From Spirochaetota bacterium (lineage in GTDB: Bacteria > Spirochaetota > Spirochaetia > Treponematales > Breznakiellaceae), in contig JAEXTK010000234.1 in NCBI GenBank assembly GCA_023406985.1, positions 1 through 64,000 on the forward strand: a stretch of DNA of 64,000 nucleotides, in the 5' to 3' direction. Every line of letters starts with the position of its first letter. Within the stretch, counting starts at the first letter, position 1. Under the pieces are notes generated by a model. It had not been told where the DNA came from. It made no database searches and saw only the letters and a list, made by a program, of their open reading frames with translations. Positions 24,871-34,504 of this stretch are shown here, in pieces. A program made the translations under genes and the position numbers.

Positions 24871-26747
24871 TGGCGATAGATATCCGTCCCGAAGGAGAAG
24901 AGCGCCCCCTCCTCAGGATGCAGGGGCTGCAAGCGGTCTTCATCGCGATCTTCGTCCTGTACGCGTTCCGGTTGTTCAGCATCCAGGTCTTGAGCGGCGA
25001 CCTGTACCGGGCACGGGCGGAGAATATCGCGCGGCGGACGACGGTCCTTCCCGCGCAACGCGGCGAGATATATGACCGCAATTACAATACCCCGATGGTG
25101 CTCAATACCGATTCGTTCGCCGTCTATATCGTTCCCGCGGAAATCCCGAAGGGCCAAGCCCAGGCTATCTTCGCGCGCCTCGCGGACATCCTCGGCGTGT
25201 CGAAACAGCAGATCGAAAAGAAGATCCCTCCCGCGTACTACCATCTCTATCAGCCGATCGAGGTCGTCGCCAACGTCGCCTTCGAAACGATCGGCGCGAT
25301 AGCCGAGCGCATCGATGAGCTCCCCGGGGTTTCTTGGCAGTCCAAGCCGATGCGCAACTATGTCGATACGGGCAGCCTCTCCCACATCATCGGTTACGTC
25401 GGCGACATCACGAAAGACGAACTCAAGGTGATGTACAACAAGGGCTACGAGGCCGGCAACGTCATCGGCAAGGCCGGCATAGAGAAGCAGTACGACGAGC
25501 TGCTGCGGGGCAAGGACGGGCGGGAAGTACGCGTCGTCGACGTGCGGGGCCGGCGGATCTCCGGCGATGCGGGCGGCTTCGAGGATCCTCCCGTCATGGG
25601 GCGGAATTTGGTGCTCACCATCGATCGGTCGATCCAGACGCTCGCCGAGAAGGCCCTCGGAGAGCGCATGGGGTCCATCGTGGTGCTCAAGCCCGCCACC
25701 GGCGAGGTACTCGCCATGGTGTCCTACCCCTGGTACGATCCGAATATCTTCAACCGGAGCGTCGGCGGGGGACTGTATCAGACCCTCCTCGATGATCCCA
25801 ATAAACCGTTCCTTAATCGCGCGATCCAGTCCCACTATCCTCCGGCTTCGACCTTTAAAGTCGTCATGTCGACGGGTATCCTGGCGGAGAAGGCTTTTCC
25901 GCCGGACAAACTGATCAACTGCGAAGGCGAAATCGTCTACGGAGACCGGGTATTCCGCTGCCATATCCGTCGTCCCGGCCACGGCCTCTTGGACCTGCGC
26001 GGCGCCCTTGAGCAATCCTGCGACGTCTATTTCTGGATTACCGGCCGCGACAACCTCGGCGTGGAGCGTATCGTCTCCTACGCGAAGGATTTCGGCTTCG
26101 GCGTGCCGACGGAGATCGATTTGCCGGGCGAGATAGCCGGCTTCATCCCGACTCCGCGTTGGAAGGATCGCCGCTTCCACGAGAAATGGCTCGGCGGCGA
26201 CACCATGAACATGTCGATCGGTCAGGGATACACCTTGGTTACCCCGATCCAGATGGCCGACATGGTGGCCATGGTCGTCAACGACGGCACGATTTACCGG
26301 CCGCATATCCTCAAGGAGATCCGCGATCCCGTATCGGGCGCCATCGTACAATCGGTCAGGCCGCAAGTGCTCCATAAGTCCGAAATAGCTCCGGACGTTT
26401 TCGCGACCGTTCGCGCCAACATGCGCGGCGTCGTGAGCGAGGGTACTGCGCGCTTCCCGGTCAATATCAAGGCGGTCGAGATCGCGGGTAAGACGGGAAC
26501 CGGCGAGGTCGGCATCGCGGATCGGTGGCATTCCTGGTTCGCGTCCTATGCTCCGTATACCACGGATAATCCCGAGGAACGCATCATCGTTTCCGTAATG
26601 GTCGAGGCTTCAAACAAGTGGGAGTGGTGGGCCCCCTACGCCTCGGCCATCATTTACCAGGGCATATTCGCAGGGCAGGATTACGAAGAGGCCGTCAAGT
26701 CCCTGGGATTCCAATATCTCATGCCGCAAAGGGAGCGCCGCGAATGA
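24870..26747 (+). CDS. mrdA: Penicillin-binding protein 2 (elongasome transpeptidase)
   Basis: A class B transpeptidase that cross-links new peptidoglycan during elongation. The 625-residue protein has an N-terminal membrane helix, the dimerisation domain beginning ARRTTVLPAQRGEIYDRN, and the catalytic motifs S327TFK, S383CD (the SxD form usual in PBP2) and K541TG. It overlaps rodA by ATGA. RodA polymerises the glycan that this enzyme cross-links. Confidence 0.97.
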   Translation: MAIDIRPEGEERPLLRMQGLQAVFIAIFVLYAFRLFSIQVLSGDLYRARAENIARRTTVLPAQRGEIYDRNYNTPMVLNTDSFAVYIVPAEIPKGQAQAIFARLADILGVSKQQIEKKIPPAYYHLYQPIEVVANVAFETIGAIAERIDELPGVSWQSKPMRNYVDTGSLSHIIGYVGDITKDELKVMYNKGYEAGNVIGKAGIEKQYDELLRGKDGREVRVVDVRGRRISGDAGGFEDPPVMGRNLVLTIDRSIQTLAEKALGERMGSIVVLKPATGEVLAMVSYPWYDPNIFNRSVGGGLYQTLLDDPNKPFLNRAIQSHYPPASTFKVVMSTGILAEKAFPPDKLINCEGEIVYGDRVFRCHIRRPGHGLLDLRGALEQSCDVYFWITGRDNLGVERIVSYAKDFGFGVPTEIDLPGEIAGFIPTPRWKDRRFHEKWLGGDTMNMSIGQGYTLVTPIQMADMVAMVVNDGTIYRPHILKEIRDPVSGAIVQSVRPQVLHKSEIAPDVFATVRANMRGVVSEGTARFPVNIKAVEIAGKTGTGEVGIADRWHSWFASYAPYTTDNPEERIIVSVMVEASNKWEWWAPYASAIIYQGIFAGQDYEEAVKSLGFQYLMPQRERRE

Positions 26748-28054
26748 ACCTGCGTCGTATCGCAGAGCTGGATTTTTCCTTGCTGATCATCGTCGCCATG
26801 CTGACGTGTTTCGGCATCCTCTTCATTTTTTCCTCGGGCATCACTTCCACCGGAGAGGTGGTCTCGAACGAATACCTGAAACAGATATTCTGGGGCGTAT
26901 CCGGCCTCTTGATCGCCGTCATGCTCGCCTTGGTCGATTACCGGCGCGTGTACGATTTCTCCGCCTACCTGTACCTCGCGATGCTCGCCTTGCTCGTCTA
27001 TACGCGTTTGTTCGGCCGCGTGGTCAACGGCGCCCGGTCTTGGGTCGGCATCGGTTCGTTCGGTCTGCAGCCTTCGGAGTTCGCCAAGATAGCGACGATC
27101 CTGTTCCTCGCTCATTATCTCGATTCCTCGCGGCGCGCGCATGACGATTTGCGGCGGTTTTTCATCTCGTGCGGAATCGTTTTCGCTCCCGTGATTCTCA
27201 TCCTTTCGCAGCCGGACTTGGGCACTGCGCTCGTATTCCTTCCGATCCTCATCGTGATGACGTTCATCGCGGGCCTCCCGCGGCGCTTCGTGGCGTTCCT
27301 TGCGGGATTCATCGCCCTTACCGGGTTCCTGACCGTCCTGCCGTTGTGGCAGCAGTACATCTTGAAGGGAGCCTTCCCCTCGCTTATGGTTTTCACCAAC
27401 AGCAAGGCCGTCTTTTCGCTCATCGCCTCGTTCAGTTTGATCCTGGTGATGGCCGTCATCGGCTATAGTCGCTATTCCCGACGGTATTTCTACTGGATCG
27501 TATATGCCACGGGCTTGAGCATCGCTTCCCTCGCCGCATCCTTCGCCGCGCGCATCGTCCTCAAGGATTACCAAATCATGCGGCTCATCGTATTCCTCGA
27601 TCCGAACGTCGATCCCCGGGGATCCGGTTGGAATATCATCCAGTCGATCACGGCGATCGGATCGGGCGGTTTTCTCGGAAAGGGGTACCTGCAAGGCACG
27701 CAGAGCCACTACCGCTTTCTTCCTCAGCAGAGTACCGACTTCATTTTTTCCATTTTTTCCGAGGAATGGGGCTTCCTTGGCGGAATACTGGTGTTCTCGC
27801 TCTTTTTGGCCCTCTCGCTACGGCTCGTGCGCATCATGAAGACTACGTCCGATCCGTACGGCGCGTACATCGCCGCGGGGCTGTCGGCGATGTACGTATT
27901 CCATTTTCTCGTCAACGTCGGAATGACCATGGGCGTGATGCCCATTACCGGAATACCTCTGCTTTTCATGTCGTATGGCGGATCCTCTCTGTTGGCGGCC
28001 ATGACCGGCATCGGATTCGCCATGAGCATTTACGTTCGAAGGTATGAACATTGA
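26744..28054 (+). CDS. rodA: SEDS peptidoglycan glycosyltransferase RodA
   Basis: A 436-residue protein with about ten membrane helices and SEDS signatures: NGARSWVGIGSFGLQPSEFAK, QPDLGTALVFLPI and the C-terminal GVMPITGIPLLFMSYGGSS. ATG 26744 (ATGA overlap with mrdA) is preferred to the longer frame inside mrdA. The gene ends TTGA, sharing bases with the TTG start of the next gene. Confidence 0.97.
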   Translation: MNLRRIAELDFSLLIIVAMLTCFGILFIFSSGITSTGEVVSNEYLKQIFWGVSGLLIAVMLALVDYRRVYDFSAYLYLAMLALLVYTRLFGRVVNGARSWVGIGSFGLQPSEFAKIATILFLAHYLDSSRRAHDDLRRFFISCGIVFAPVILILSQPDLGTALVFLPILIVMTFIAGLPRRFVAFLAGFIALTGFLTVLPLWQQYILKGAFPSLMVFTNSKAVFSLIASFSLILVMAVIGYSRYSRRYFYWIVYATGLSIASLAASFAARIVLKDYQIMRLIVFLDPNVDPRGSGWNIIQSITAIGSGGFLGKGYLQGTQSHYRFLPQQSTDFIFSIFSEEWGFLGGILVFSLFLALSLRLVRIMKTTSDPYGAYIAAGLSAMYVFHFLVNVGMTMGVMPITGIPLLFMSYGGSSLLAAMTGIGFAMSIYVRRYEH

Positions 28055-30456
28055 ATCTCACCCGTATCGATCCCCTCAAGGACTTGGCCGATGCCCTGCT
28101 CGGCGTGGAGAAACCCGCCCGGTACGTCGGCGGCGAATTCGGCGCAGTCCTGAAAGAAAATCCGTCGTTTACCGTAGGCATCGCCTTTCCCGACCTCTAT
28201 GAGATCGGTATGTCGAACCAAGCCCTGCGGATACTCTATAACGGCCTCAACCGGCTGGACGACGTGGCCTGCGAGCGGGTCTTCGCGCCCGCGCCCGACT
28301 TCGAGGATGTCCTCGCGAAGTCGGGAGTTCCGCTGTATACCCTGGAACGGGGGCTGCCGCTCTCCGCCCTCGATCTGCTCGGCATCACCATGGGGTACGA
28401 ACTCGGAATTACCGGGGCCCTCGCGATCCTGCAGTCGGGCGGGGTCCCCCTGTCGGCCGCCGAGCGGCAAGACTCTCATCCGATCGTCATCATGGGAGGC
28501 CCGGCCGTCTCGAATCCCGCGCCCTTCGCTCGTTTCGTCGACGCCGTCTGGATAGGGGAGGCCGAGGCCGGGTTCTTCGATTTGGTTGCGGACCTGCGGG
28601 ATCTGAAAAGGGGCGGGGCGCGTCGGCCCGACCTGCTCGCCCGTATCGCCCGCGAGAAGGCCGTGTGGATGCCGGGGAAGGCCGCGGTCCGGGCGGTGTA
28701 TACCGAGTTCGGGCGCGCGGATGGCGAGCCGCCTATTTTCCCCATCAGCAATATGCGCGTGGTCCAGGATCACGGCGCCGTAGAGATCATGCGCGGTTGT
28801 CCGAACGGGTGCCGATTCTGCCATGCCGGGCTCTGGTATCGGCCGATGCGCCAAAAGAGCGCGGAGCGGATCGCGGCGGAAGTGGAAGAGTACATACGGC
28901 AAGGCGGCTACCGGGAGATAACCCTGACCTCCCTGTCGTCGGGCGATTATGTGGGGATCGATACCCTGTTCGCACGATTGAACGAGACCTATCGTAAGGA
29001 ACATATTTCGTTCCAGCTACCGTCGCTCAAGGTTTCTTCGTTCTCGCTGGCGCTGCTGGAACAGCTTTCGGATGTTCGGAAAAGCGGCCTCACCTTCGCG
29101 GTGGAGACGCCGGTCGATGCCTGGCAGCGTTCCATAAATAAGGACGTCACCAAAGCCAACGTGATTTCCATCCTTCGCGAGGCGAAATCCCGCGGATGGC
29201 GATCCGCGAAATTCTACTTCATGATCGGCCTTCCCGTCGGCGGCAGCGAGCAACGAAGCGAAGAGGAAGAGATCGTCGATTTCCTTTTGGACGTATCGGG
29301 CGCCTCGGGCATGCATCTCAACGTAAACGTCGGAACGTTCGTGCCCAAACCGCATACGCCCTACCAGTGGGCGGCACAGCTCACGGAAGAGGAATCCGTC
29401 CGTAAACTGGAATATATCCGATCGCGCTTGAAGCGCGGAAACTTCAAGGTGGGAACCCACGATTCCTTCACGTCTATGCTCGAGGGAATCATCTCGCGCG
29501 GGGACGAACGGGTAGGGGCCCTGCTCGAAGAAGCTTTTCTGGCCGGGTGTCGGCTCGACGCCTGGGAGGATAATCTCAAGAAGGACGTTTGGATTCCCCT
29601 CTTGGGGAAACATACGGAAGCGGTGCGGAAAGCGCTGGGGGAGAAGGCCCCGGATGCGGCGCTTCCTTGGGACAGCGTCAATCCGGGCGTAGGCAAGGGC
29701 TTTCTCAAGCGAGAATTCCGCAGGTCGCAATCCTCAGAATACACCTTGCCATGTATGGAAAACTGCACAGAACCGTGCGGTGTTTGCGCGGACGATCGTG
29801 AAATTGTCAGGAATAATATACACGATGAACCGAATCCTGCCGTCCAGCCTCTTGCCGAGATCTCGCCTGAAGAAACGATTCCTCTTCGGCCGTCGCGGCC
29901 GGTAAGCCATAGGATCGTCTTTTCATTCAGCAAGGTGGGGGCGGCCGCGTTCATCCCGCATCTCGGGCTGATCGAGATCTTTTCGAAGGCGTTCGTTCGT
30001 TCGGGCCTTCCTGTCCAGTATACGGAGGGCTTTAACCCCTTGCCGAGGCTCAATTTTGCCTCCCCCTTGTCCGTCGGGATCGTGGCCGAAGCCGAGATCG
30101 CAGTCATTGAGATGGATGAGCCCGTGACCGAGGCTGAGTTCGTAGCGCGTATGAATAGGGCGCTACCGGTCGGTATCGCCATCGGCAACGCCTTCGCGTT
30201 CCGGATTCCCGAAGGAACCAAGAAGGTTTCCGCCGCTTCCATACTCTGGGGATACGCCTATGCCGATGCGTCGGGCGCCACGAAGATGGTGAGCGCCGCA
30301 GAGGAAAAAATGTTCCGGGCCTCGCAACCCAAGAGCGAGCTTGGGAATCAACGGTTCGGTCTCAAGAGGGTCGAGGTTCTCGCGAGCCTCGGCGAAGGCA
30401 ACGCCGCATCGTATTTTGATGCGTACGCTGCGCTCTATGCGCATTTTCAGGCTTGA
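28051..30456 (+). CDS. Radical SAM protein with fused DUF2344 domain (TIGR03960 + TIGR03936)
   Basis: An 801-residue protein. The N-terminal 200 residues resemble a B12-binding-like fold, the radical SAM core has the cluster motif CPNGCRFC (CX3CX2C, about residue 250), and residues 620-801 are the radical-SAM-linked DUF2344 domain (FSFSKVGAAAFIPHLGLIEIF, YTEGFNPLPRLNF). The two parts occur either fused or as neighbours in other bacteria, often near RNase G and L21/L27 genes. Reaction unknown. The likely TTG start shares bases with the rodA stop (TTGA). A Cys-rich stretch (CMENCTEPCGVC) in the linker could hold another metal site. Confidence 0.88.
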   Translation: MNLTRIDPLKDLADALLGVEKPARYVGGEFGAVLKENPSFTVGIAFPDLYEIGMSNQALRILYNGLNRLDDVACERVFAPAPDFEDVLAKSGVPLYTLERGLPLSALDLLGITMGYELGITGALAILQSGGVPLSAAERQDSHPIVIMGGPAVSNPAPFARFVDAVWIGEAEAGFFDLVADLRDLKRGGARRPDLLARIAREKAVWMPGKAAVRAVYTEFGRADGEPPIFPISNMRVVQDHGAVEIMRGCPNGCRFCHAGLWYRPMRQKSAERIAAEVEEYIRQGGYREITLTSLSSGDYVGIDTLFARLNETYRKEHISFQLPSLKVSSFSLALLEQLSDVRKSGLTFAVETPVDAWQRSINKDVTKANVISILREAKSRGWRSAKFYFMIGLPVGGSEQRSEEEEIVDFLLDVSGASGMHLNVNVGTFVPKPHTPYQWAAQLTEEESVRKLEYIRSRLKRGNFKVGTHDSFTSMLEGIISRGDERVGALLEEAFLAGCRLDAWEDNLKKDVWIPLLGKHTEAVRKALGEKAPDAALPWDSVNPGVGKGFLKREFRRSQSSEYTLPCMENCTEPCGVCADDREIVRNNIHDEPNPAVQPLAEISPEETIPLRPSRPVSHRIVFSFSKVGAAAFIPHLGLIEIFSKAFVRSGLPVQYTEGFNPLPRLNFASPLSVGIVAEAEIAVIEMDEPVTEAEFVARMNRALPVGIAIGNAFAFRIPEGTKKVSAASILWGYAYADASGATKMVSAAEEKMFRASQPKSELGNQRFGLKRVEVLASLGEGNAASYFDAYAALYAHFQA

Positions 30457-30609
30457 GCGACGTTGCTGCCCTGACTTTTTTCGTTTACGGGCCTGTCGGT
30501 GCCTCTAGCCCGAAGGAAAATACTAATTGGTAGACAGAATATACATTATGCACAGTAAAGCAGGGACGTGCGATGACGACCGCGACCCGTCAATCACCCC
30601 ATGTTATGC
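30457..30609. other. Gene-free, locally AT-rich gap between convergent units
   Basis: This 153-base gap separates the converging radical SAM and lipoprotein genes. It has a T6 run at about 30475 and a weak 5-bp hairpin (CGGGC/GCCCG, about 30488-30512), but no strong terminator. An AT-rich island at about 30515-30560 contains TATACATTATG-like sequence; I could not pair it with a good -35 hexamer. Confidence 0.5.
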
Positions 30610-31365
30610 CTAGGACGACGGTTCCGCGGGAAGTTGCAGCGCGCCGAGGAACGCGGCGCGGCTGAGGATCGTGGAGAAAGAAAGATCGGTGCCCTTCGCC
30701 ACGATATAGAAAACGGCGTAGGTATTGGCGAGCGCGTTACCTTCGAAGTCTCCACCCTTCATAGAGGCGTAATAGAGGAAGTCGCGGGACGGTAGCGTTT
30801 CGGAAGCGTTTTCCCTGAGGATTCGGTAGGCGGTCCCGTCAAGTATGAGGCTCGGGTGCGCCTTCTGCAACACCGACAGGTTGAAGTCGATCGTCAGGGT
30901 CTTTCCCGCCGCGTCCTCGGTGAGCAAGGTTTCGACGCCGACCTCTCCGGATATAGACCCGAGGCCGTCTTTGGTTGCCACGGATGTCCCGAACGAAAGC
31001 TCTTTATAACCCAATTTGGTGAAGAGGGCTTCCAGGCTCACCGGGGCTTCATCATCCTCCGTCGAGTACGGATAGATGTTCGAGTAATCCGAATACATGG
31101 AGGTGTTGAGGGACGAAAAGTCGCCGGTGGTGAACGCTATGCCGATCTTGCTGACGCTACTCGGATACAACCGATAATAGATGACGTAGTTGTCGAAATA
31201 CTCATTCTGATCCGAAGGCAAGGTAAAACTAATCCGCTGATCCGACGGACGCCAGTCGGTATCGGTGACCGGATCAAGGTAGATGTAGTCATCGATACCG
31301 CACGCCCCCAATCCGATAGCTAACAGAAGGACGGGGAAAAGGCGCGTAACGGCATCCGGTCTCAA
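30610..31365 (-). CDS. Putative lipoprotein
   Basis: A 251-residue protein with a lipoprotein signal ending IGLGAC (Cys about residue 22) and a beta-rich body (DNYVIYYRLYPSS, LTIDFNLSVLQKAHPS) with many Tyr, Ser and Asp residues, as in surface or periplasmic beta proteins. I recognise no family. Its ATG overlaps the stop of the adenylate cyclase gene by four bases, so it is the last gene of the recA-led chain and could be a partner of the cyclase's extracytoplasmic CHASE2 domain, which is inference. Confidence 0.7.
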   Translation of the reverse strand: MRPDAVTRLFPVLLLAIGLGACGIDDYIYLDPVTDTDWRPSDQRISFTLPSDQNEYFDNYVIYYRLYPSSVSKIGIAFTTGDFSSLNTSMYSDYSNIYPYSTEDDEAPVSLEALFTKLGYKELSFGTSVATKDGLGSISGEVGVETLLTEDAAGKTLTIDFNLSVLQKAHPSLILDGTAYRILRENASETLPSRDFLYYASMKGGDFEGNALANTYAVFYIVAKGTDLSFSTILSRAAFLGALQLPAEPSS

Positions 31366-33776
31366 CGCTTCCTTTCCTGGATCGGGAGCGGCGGAACGAG
31401 CGGTTCCACCGAAGCGACGAGTTCGTAGATCAGCGCGGGTTTGTTCTTGCCTTTGACCCGGATATTGTCGAGTTCGCGAACGATGAATTTGTCTTTCACC
31501 ATGCCGTAGGTGAATTCGCTGATGATGATGTTCGTCCCGTACTGCTTGTTCGTGCCTTCAAGGCGGGCGCCGAGGTTGACGTTATCCCCCATGAGCGTGT
31601 AGTTCATGCGTCCGGGGGACCCCATGTTGCCGACCGTCATGATGCCCGAATTGAGTCCGATACCGATATTGATTCGCTTGGAAGGCGGCCAATGCTCGTT
31701 GAGCTCGTGCAGCTTTTCCATCTGCCGCAGGGCACACTGGCAGGCCAACACCGCGTGGTCTTGCTGAGGCAACGGCGCGCCCCAGAAGCACATCACCTCG
31801 TCCCCGACGTACTTATCGAGCGTCCCGCCGTATTCCAGGATGATGTCGGTCATCGCGGTCAGGTACTCGTTCAGATGATTGACGAGCTCCTGGGGAGTCA
31901 TGTTTTCCGAGAGCGTGGTGAAGCCGCGGATATCGGAGAAAAGGACGGTGAGCTCCTTGTCGACGCCGCCGAGTTCCGGAGGATTTTCGAGTATCTGGTC
32001 CACCACGCGCGGGCTGACGTACTTGCCGAAGGTGGCGCGGATCATTTTCTTGTCCCGTTCTTCCGTCATGGCGCGGTACGAAACGACCGCCACGAACGTG
32101 AAGACCATGCCCAAGGCGGGCGTTGGAAAGTCCACGATCAGTTCGCGGTATTCGAAGATGAAGGTCACGGCCAGGAAGAAGACGATGATGCCGACCAACA
32201 CGGTCGCGAGCGACCATGGCGCCGAGAACCGCGAACTCACGAAGGCGACCGCCATGACCAGGACCGCGAGCACGAGGAGGTCCACCGCGAGAGGCACGGG
32301 GCGCAAGAAAGAATCCATGAGGATGGTATTGAGGGCGTTCGCGTGGATCTCGATGCCGTACATCAAGCCGTAGGGCGTCGGTTTTTCGTCCTGGGCGATA
32401 CCGTCCGCGAAGGGGCCGACCATGAGGATCTTTCCGCCCACCGCCTTGGTGCGGGGCCACGTTTCCGGATCGGGCCCCGGTACCCGATCCGCGTATCCGG
32501 CGTACGACCGGATCGGGAAGGTCTGATACCCATCGATCGAGGAGGAAGAACGCTTACCCATGAAGTTGATGATCATGCTGCCGTTCGCATCGATCGGAAT
32601 GGACAGTTCGGAAATGGTCCTGCGGGCGGCCGGCTTAACGAGGTTCCCCTCCCCGTCATACTCGTCCTTGCCGAGCGGAACGGAATACGGAACCCTCGAG
32701 TCGGTGGTGGCATCGTAGACGGTAGGATGCGGGATGAGGATGCGGGACCCGAAATCGACCGTGACCTCGTCCATAGCGACGCCGAGATAATTCAAGGCGA
32801 GCGAAAGCGTGATCGCGGGAATGAACGAATCCCGATATTTCTTGACCACGTGGTAGCTTTCTTCGGCGACTCCGTCCCCGTCCGCGTCGACCACGACCGG
32901 AGGAGAGTCGGCCTCCAAGTCCTTCTTGAGCCGAGCGAGCGACTTATCGGTGAGCGGGGTGCGGATGGTGTGCGGGAGCCCCTTCTCGTCGATCCAGGCG
33001 AGCCGCTCGTAGGCTGAGGAATCGACGTCGTAGCCGACGGCGAGGTTCTCGAAACGGATCTGCTCGATTTCTTTGGAGAGTTTCGCGACGAGGGGTTGTC
33101 GCCGGTACGTTTGATCGCTGTCTTCGGTATAATTGGCGTGGCCGTATCCGTGCAGCTTCTCCGCGTACGGCTTAAGCGGCGCCTGCAGGCCGTAGAACTC
33201 CGCCGCCTCGCTCCAGGGGCCCGTCACCGCTTTGAACGTCCCGAAGCGCTTGGTGAGCAGCTCATGGCGGGCCATCATGCGGTCGTACGACTCGTAGTCG
33301 CCGACGTGGATATCGAGGACCGATTCCATGAAGACGCGGTCGGACTCGCCGATGCTGCGGACGAACCGAGCGTCGTCGGCGGGATTCCGATCCGGCTCGA
33401 TGAAGAAAACGTCCAAGAAGAGGGCGCTCTCCCGCTCCTTCTGGTCCTTGATTCGGGTGAACGAGTCGACGAGGTTCGCGTGGACCGAGCGCGGGAACGG
33501 CCATTTCCCGAAGCGATCCAGGCTCCGCGTATCGATGCCGATGACGACGATGTCGTCGGAAATCTTCGGATTCTTGACCTTCACGGTCACCCCCTCCTGG
33601 ACGGAGGTCGCGGTCACGAGGTCTTTGAGGGCGAAGTGGAGATCGACGGTCTTGGTATTCAGCGCGGAAAAAATGCGCGTCGTGGCGCCGAGGAAGGTCA
33701 GGATCAGGAATACGAAGGCACCGATGACGAAACCGAACTTACGAGTCTCGAGCATTTTCGGACGTTTCTTGGCCAT
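31362..33776 (-). CDS. CHASE2-domain adenylate cyclase
   Basis: An 804-residue class III nucleotidyl cyclase. An N-terminal helix (about 14-36) leads to a long extracytoplasmic CHASE2 domain (VVIGIDTRSLDRFGKWPFPRS), then three helices (about 505-575) and the cytoplasmic catalytic domain. LFSDIRGFTTLSE gives the metal Asp, LDKYVGDEVMCFWGAP the adenine-type Lys and second Asp, and LMGDNVNLGARLEG the Asp pair and transition-state Asn/Arg. These favour cAMP over cGMP. GGAGG precedes the ATG. It lies downstream of a GAF/sigma-54 activator and a TPR protein. Confidence 0.93.
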   Translation of the reverse strand: MAKKRPKMLETRKFGFVIGAFVFLILTFLGATTRIFSALNTKTVDLHFALKDLVTATSVQEGVTVKVKNPKISDDIVVIGIDTRSLDRFGKWPFPRSVHANLVDSFTRIKDQKERESALFLDVFFIEPDRNPADDARFVRSIGESDRVFMESVLDIHVGDYESYDRMMARHELLTKRFGTFKAVTGPWSEAAEFYGLQAPLKPYAEKLHGYGHANYTEDSDQTYRRQPLVAKLSKEIEQIRFENLAVGYDVDSSAYERLAWIDEKGLPHTIRTPLTDKSLARLKKDLEADSPPVVVDADGDGVAEESYHVVKKYRDSFIPAITLSLALNYLGVAMDEVTVDFGSRILIPHPTVYDATTDSRVPYSVPLGKDEYDGEGNLVKPAARRTISELSIPIDANGSMIINFMGKRSSSSIDGYQTFPIRSYAGYADRVPGPDPETWPRTKAVGGKILMVGPFADGIAQDEKPTPYGLMYGIEIHANALNTILMDSFLRPVPLAVDLLVLAVLVMAVAFVSSRFSAPWSLATVLVGIIVFFLAVTFIFEYRELIVDFPTPALGMVFTFVAVVSYRAMTEERDKKMIRATFGKYVSPRVVDQILENPPELGGVDKELTVLFSDIRGFTTLSENMTPQELVNHLNEYLTAMTDIILEYGGTLDKYVGDEVMCFWGAPLPQQDHAVLACQCALRQMEKLHELNEHWPPSKRINIGIGLNSGIMTVGNMGSPGRMNYTLMGDNVNLGARLEGTNKQYGTNIIISEFTYGMVKDKFIVRELDNIRVKGKNKPALIYELVASVEPLVPPLPIQERKR

Positions 33777-33804
33777 TTTCGCCTCCGTATCCCGATCTAC
33801 GCTG

Positions 33805-34497
33805 CTAGTTGAGCCCTTCCGCGGCGATGGTCAAAAGCCTGCCCTGCGCCAGCTTGGCCCAGGAGTCGTTCGGCCAGGTCTCCACGATCTTCTTATAGGC
33901 CGCGGTCGCCGCCTGGTAATCTTTGCGTTCCTCATTCAGCCGCCCGACGGCGAGGTAGGCGCGGGGCGCCTGGGAGAAGGTCTTTTCGTAGGTGGTCGCG
34001 CAACGGGAATAGAGTTCGAGCGCGCGCGTACCGTCGCCCAGTTCCTCGGCCGCGGTAGCCGCGTTATACACGGAAACCGGCGCGAGATAGCTGTTCGGAA
34101 GCGCGTCGGCCGCGGCGAGCCACGCGGTTACGGCTTCGGCCCATTCCTTCCGGTCGGCCCGGATGCCGGCGGCGACCGAATAAGCGCGGGCGGCGGAATA
34201 TCCGGAATGCTTGGACGCGAAGGCCTGGAGGTCGGCGAGCAAGGACGTAGCCGCCTCGCCCTTCTTCGTTTCGTCGTTTTCGACCCGGATCGTATCGTAG
34301 CGTTCAGCCAAAGCCTCGACGGAGGCGATAGCCTTTTCCCTGCTGGAATCGAGTATGGCGAGCGTGGCCCCGAAAACGATGACGCCGAGGATGATCACCG
34401 CGACGCCCACGAGGAGGCCGATCCTGTTCTTCTGGATAAATGCGACGAGTCTGTCGTTCAACTTGACGGACTCGGTCTTCACGGTTGCGTTGGCCAT
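33805..34497 (-). CDS. TPR membrane protein (YfgM/BamD-like arrangement)
   Basis: A 230-residue protein with a short cytoplasmic N-terminus, one membrane helix (IGLLVGVAVIILGVIVFGATLAIL) and TPR-type repeats (AAIRADRKEWAEAVTAWLAAA-like and AYLAVGRLNEERKDYQAATAA). The topology is like YfgM, a Sec-associated chaperone adaptor, but that identity is not shown. ATG 34497 is chosen because GGAG lies ten bases upstream; the open frame extends 11 codons into the preceding gene. Seven bases after the sigma-54 activator. Confidence 0.75.
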   Translation of the reverse strand: MANATVKTESVKLNDRLVAFIQKNRIGLLVGVAVIILGVIVFGATLAILDSSREKAIASVEALAERYDTIRVENDETKKGEAATSLLADLQAFASKHSGYSAARAYSVAAGIRADRKEWAEAVTAWLAAADALPNSYLAPVSVYNAATAAEELGDGTRALELYSRCATTYEKTFSQAPRAYLAVGRLNEERKDYQAATAAYKKIVETWPNDSWAKLAQGRLLTIAAEGLN

Positions 34498-34504
34498 GGT
34501 GCGA

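Noticed and set aside
24498..26531. A 677-codon open frame antisense to mrdA
   Set aside because: It lies opposite a clear PBP2 with all catalytic motifs. Long antisense frames are expected in GC-rich genes with strong third-position bias; it has no ribosome-binding site or family sequence.
31692..33017. A 441-codon open frame antisense to the adenylate cyclase
   Set aside because: Low-complexity Arg/Asp/Glu/His composition and opposite to an intact cyclase.
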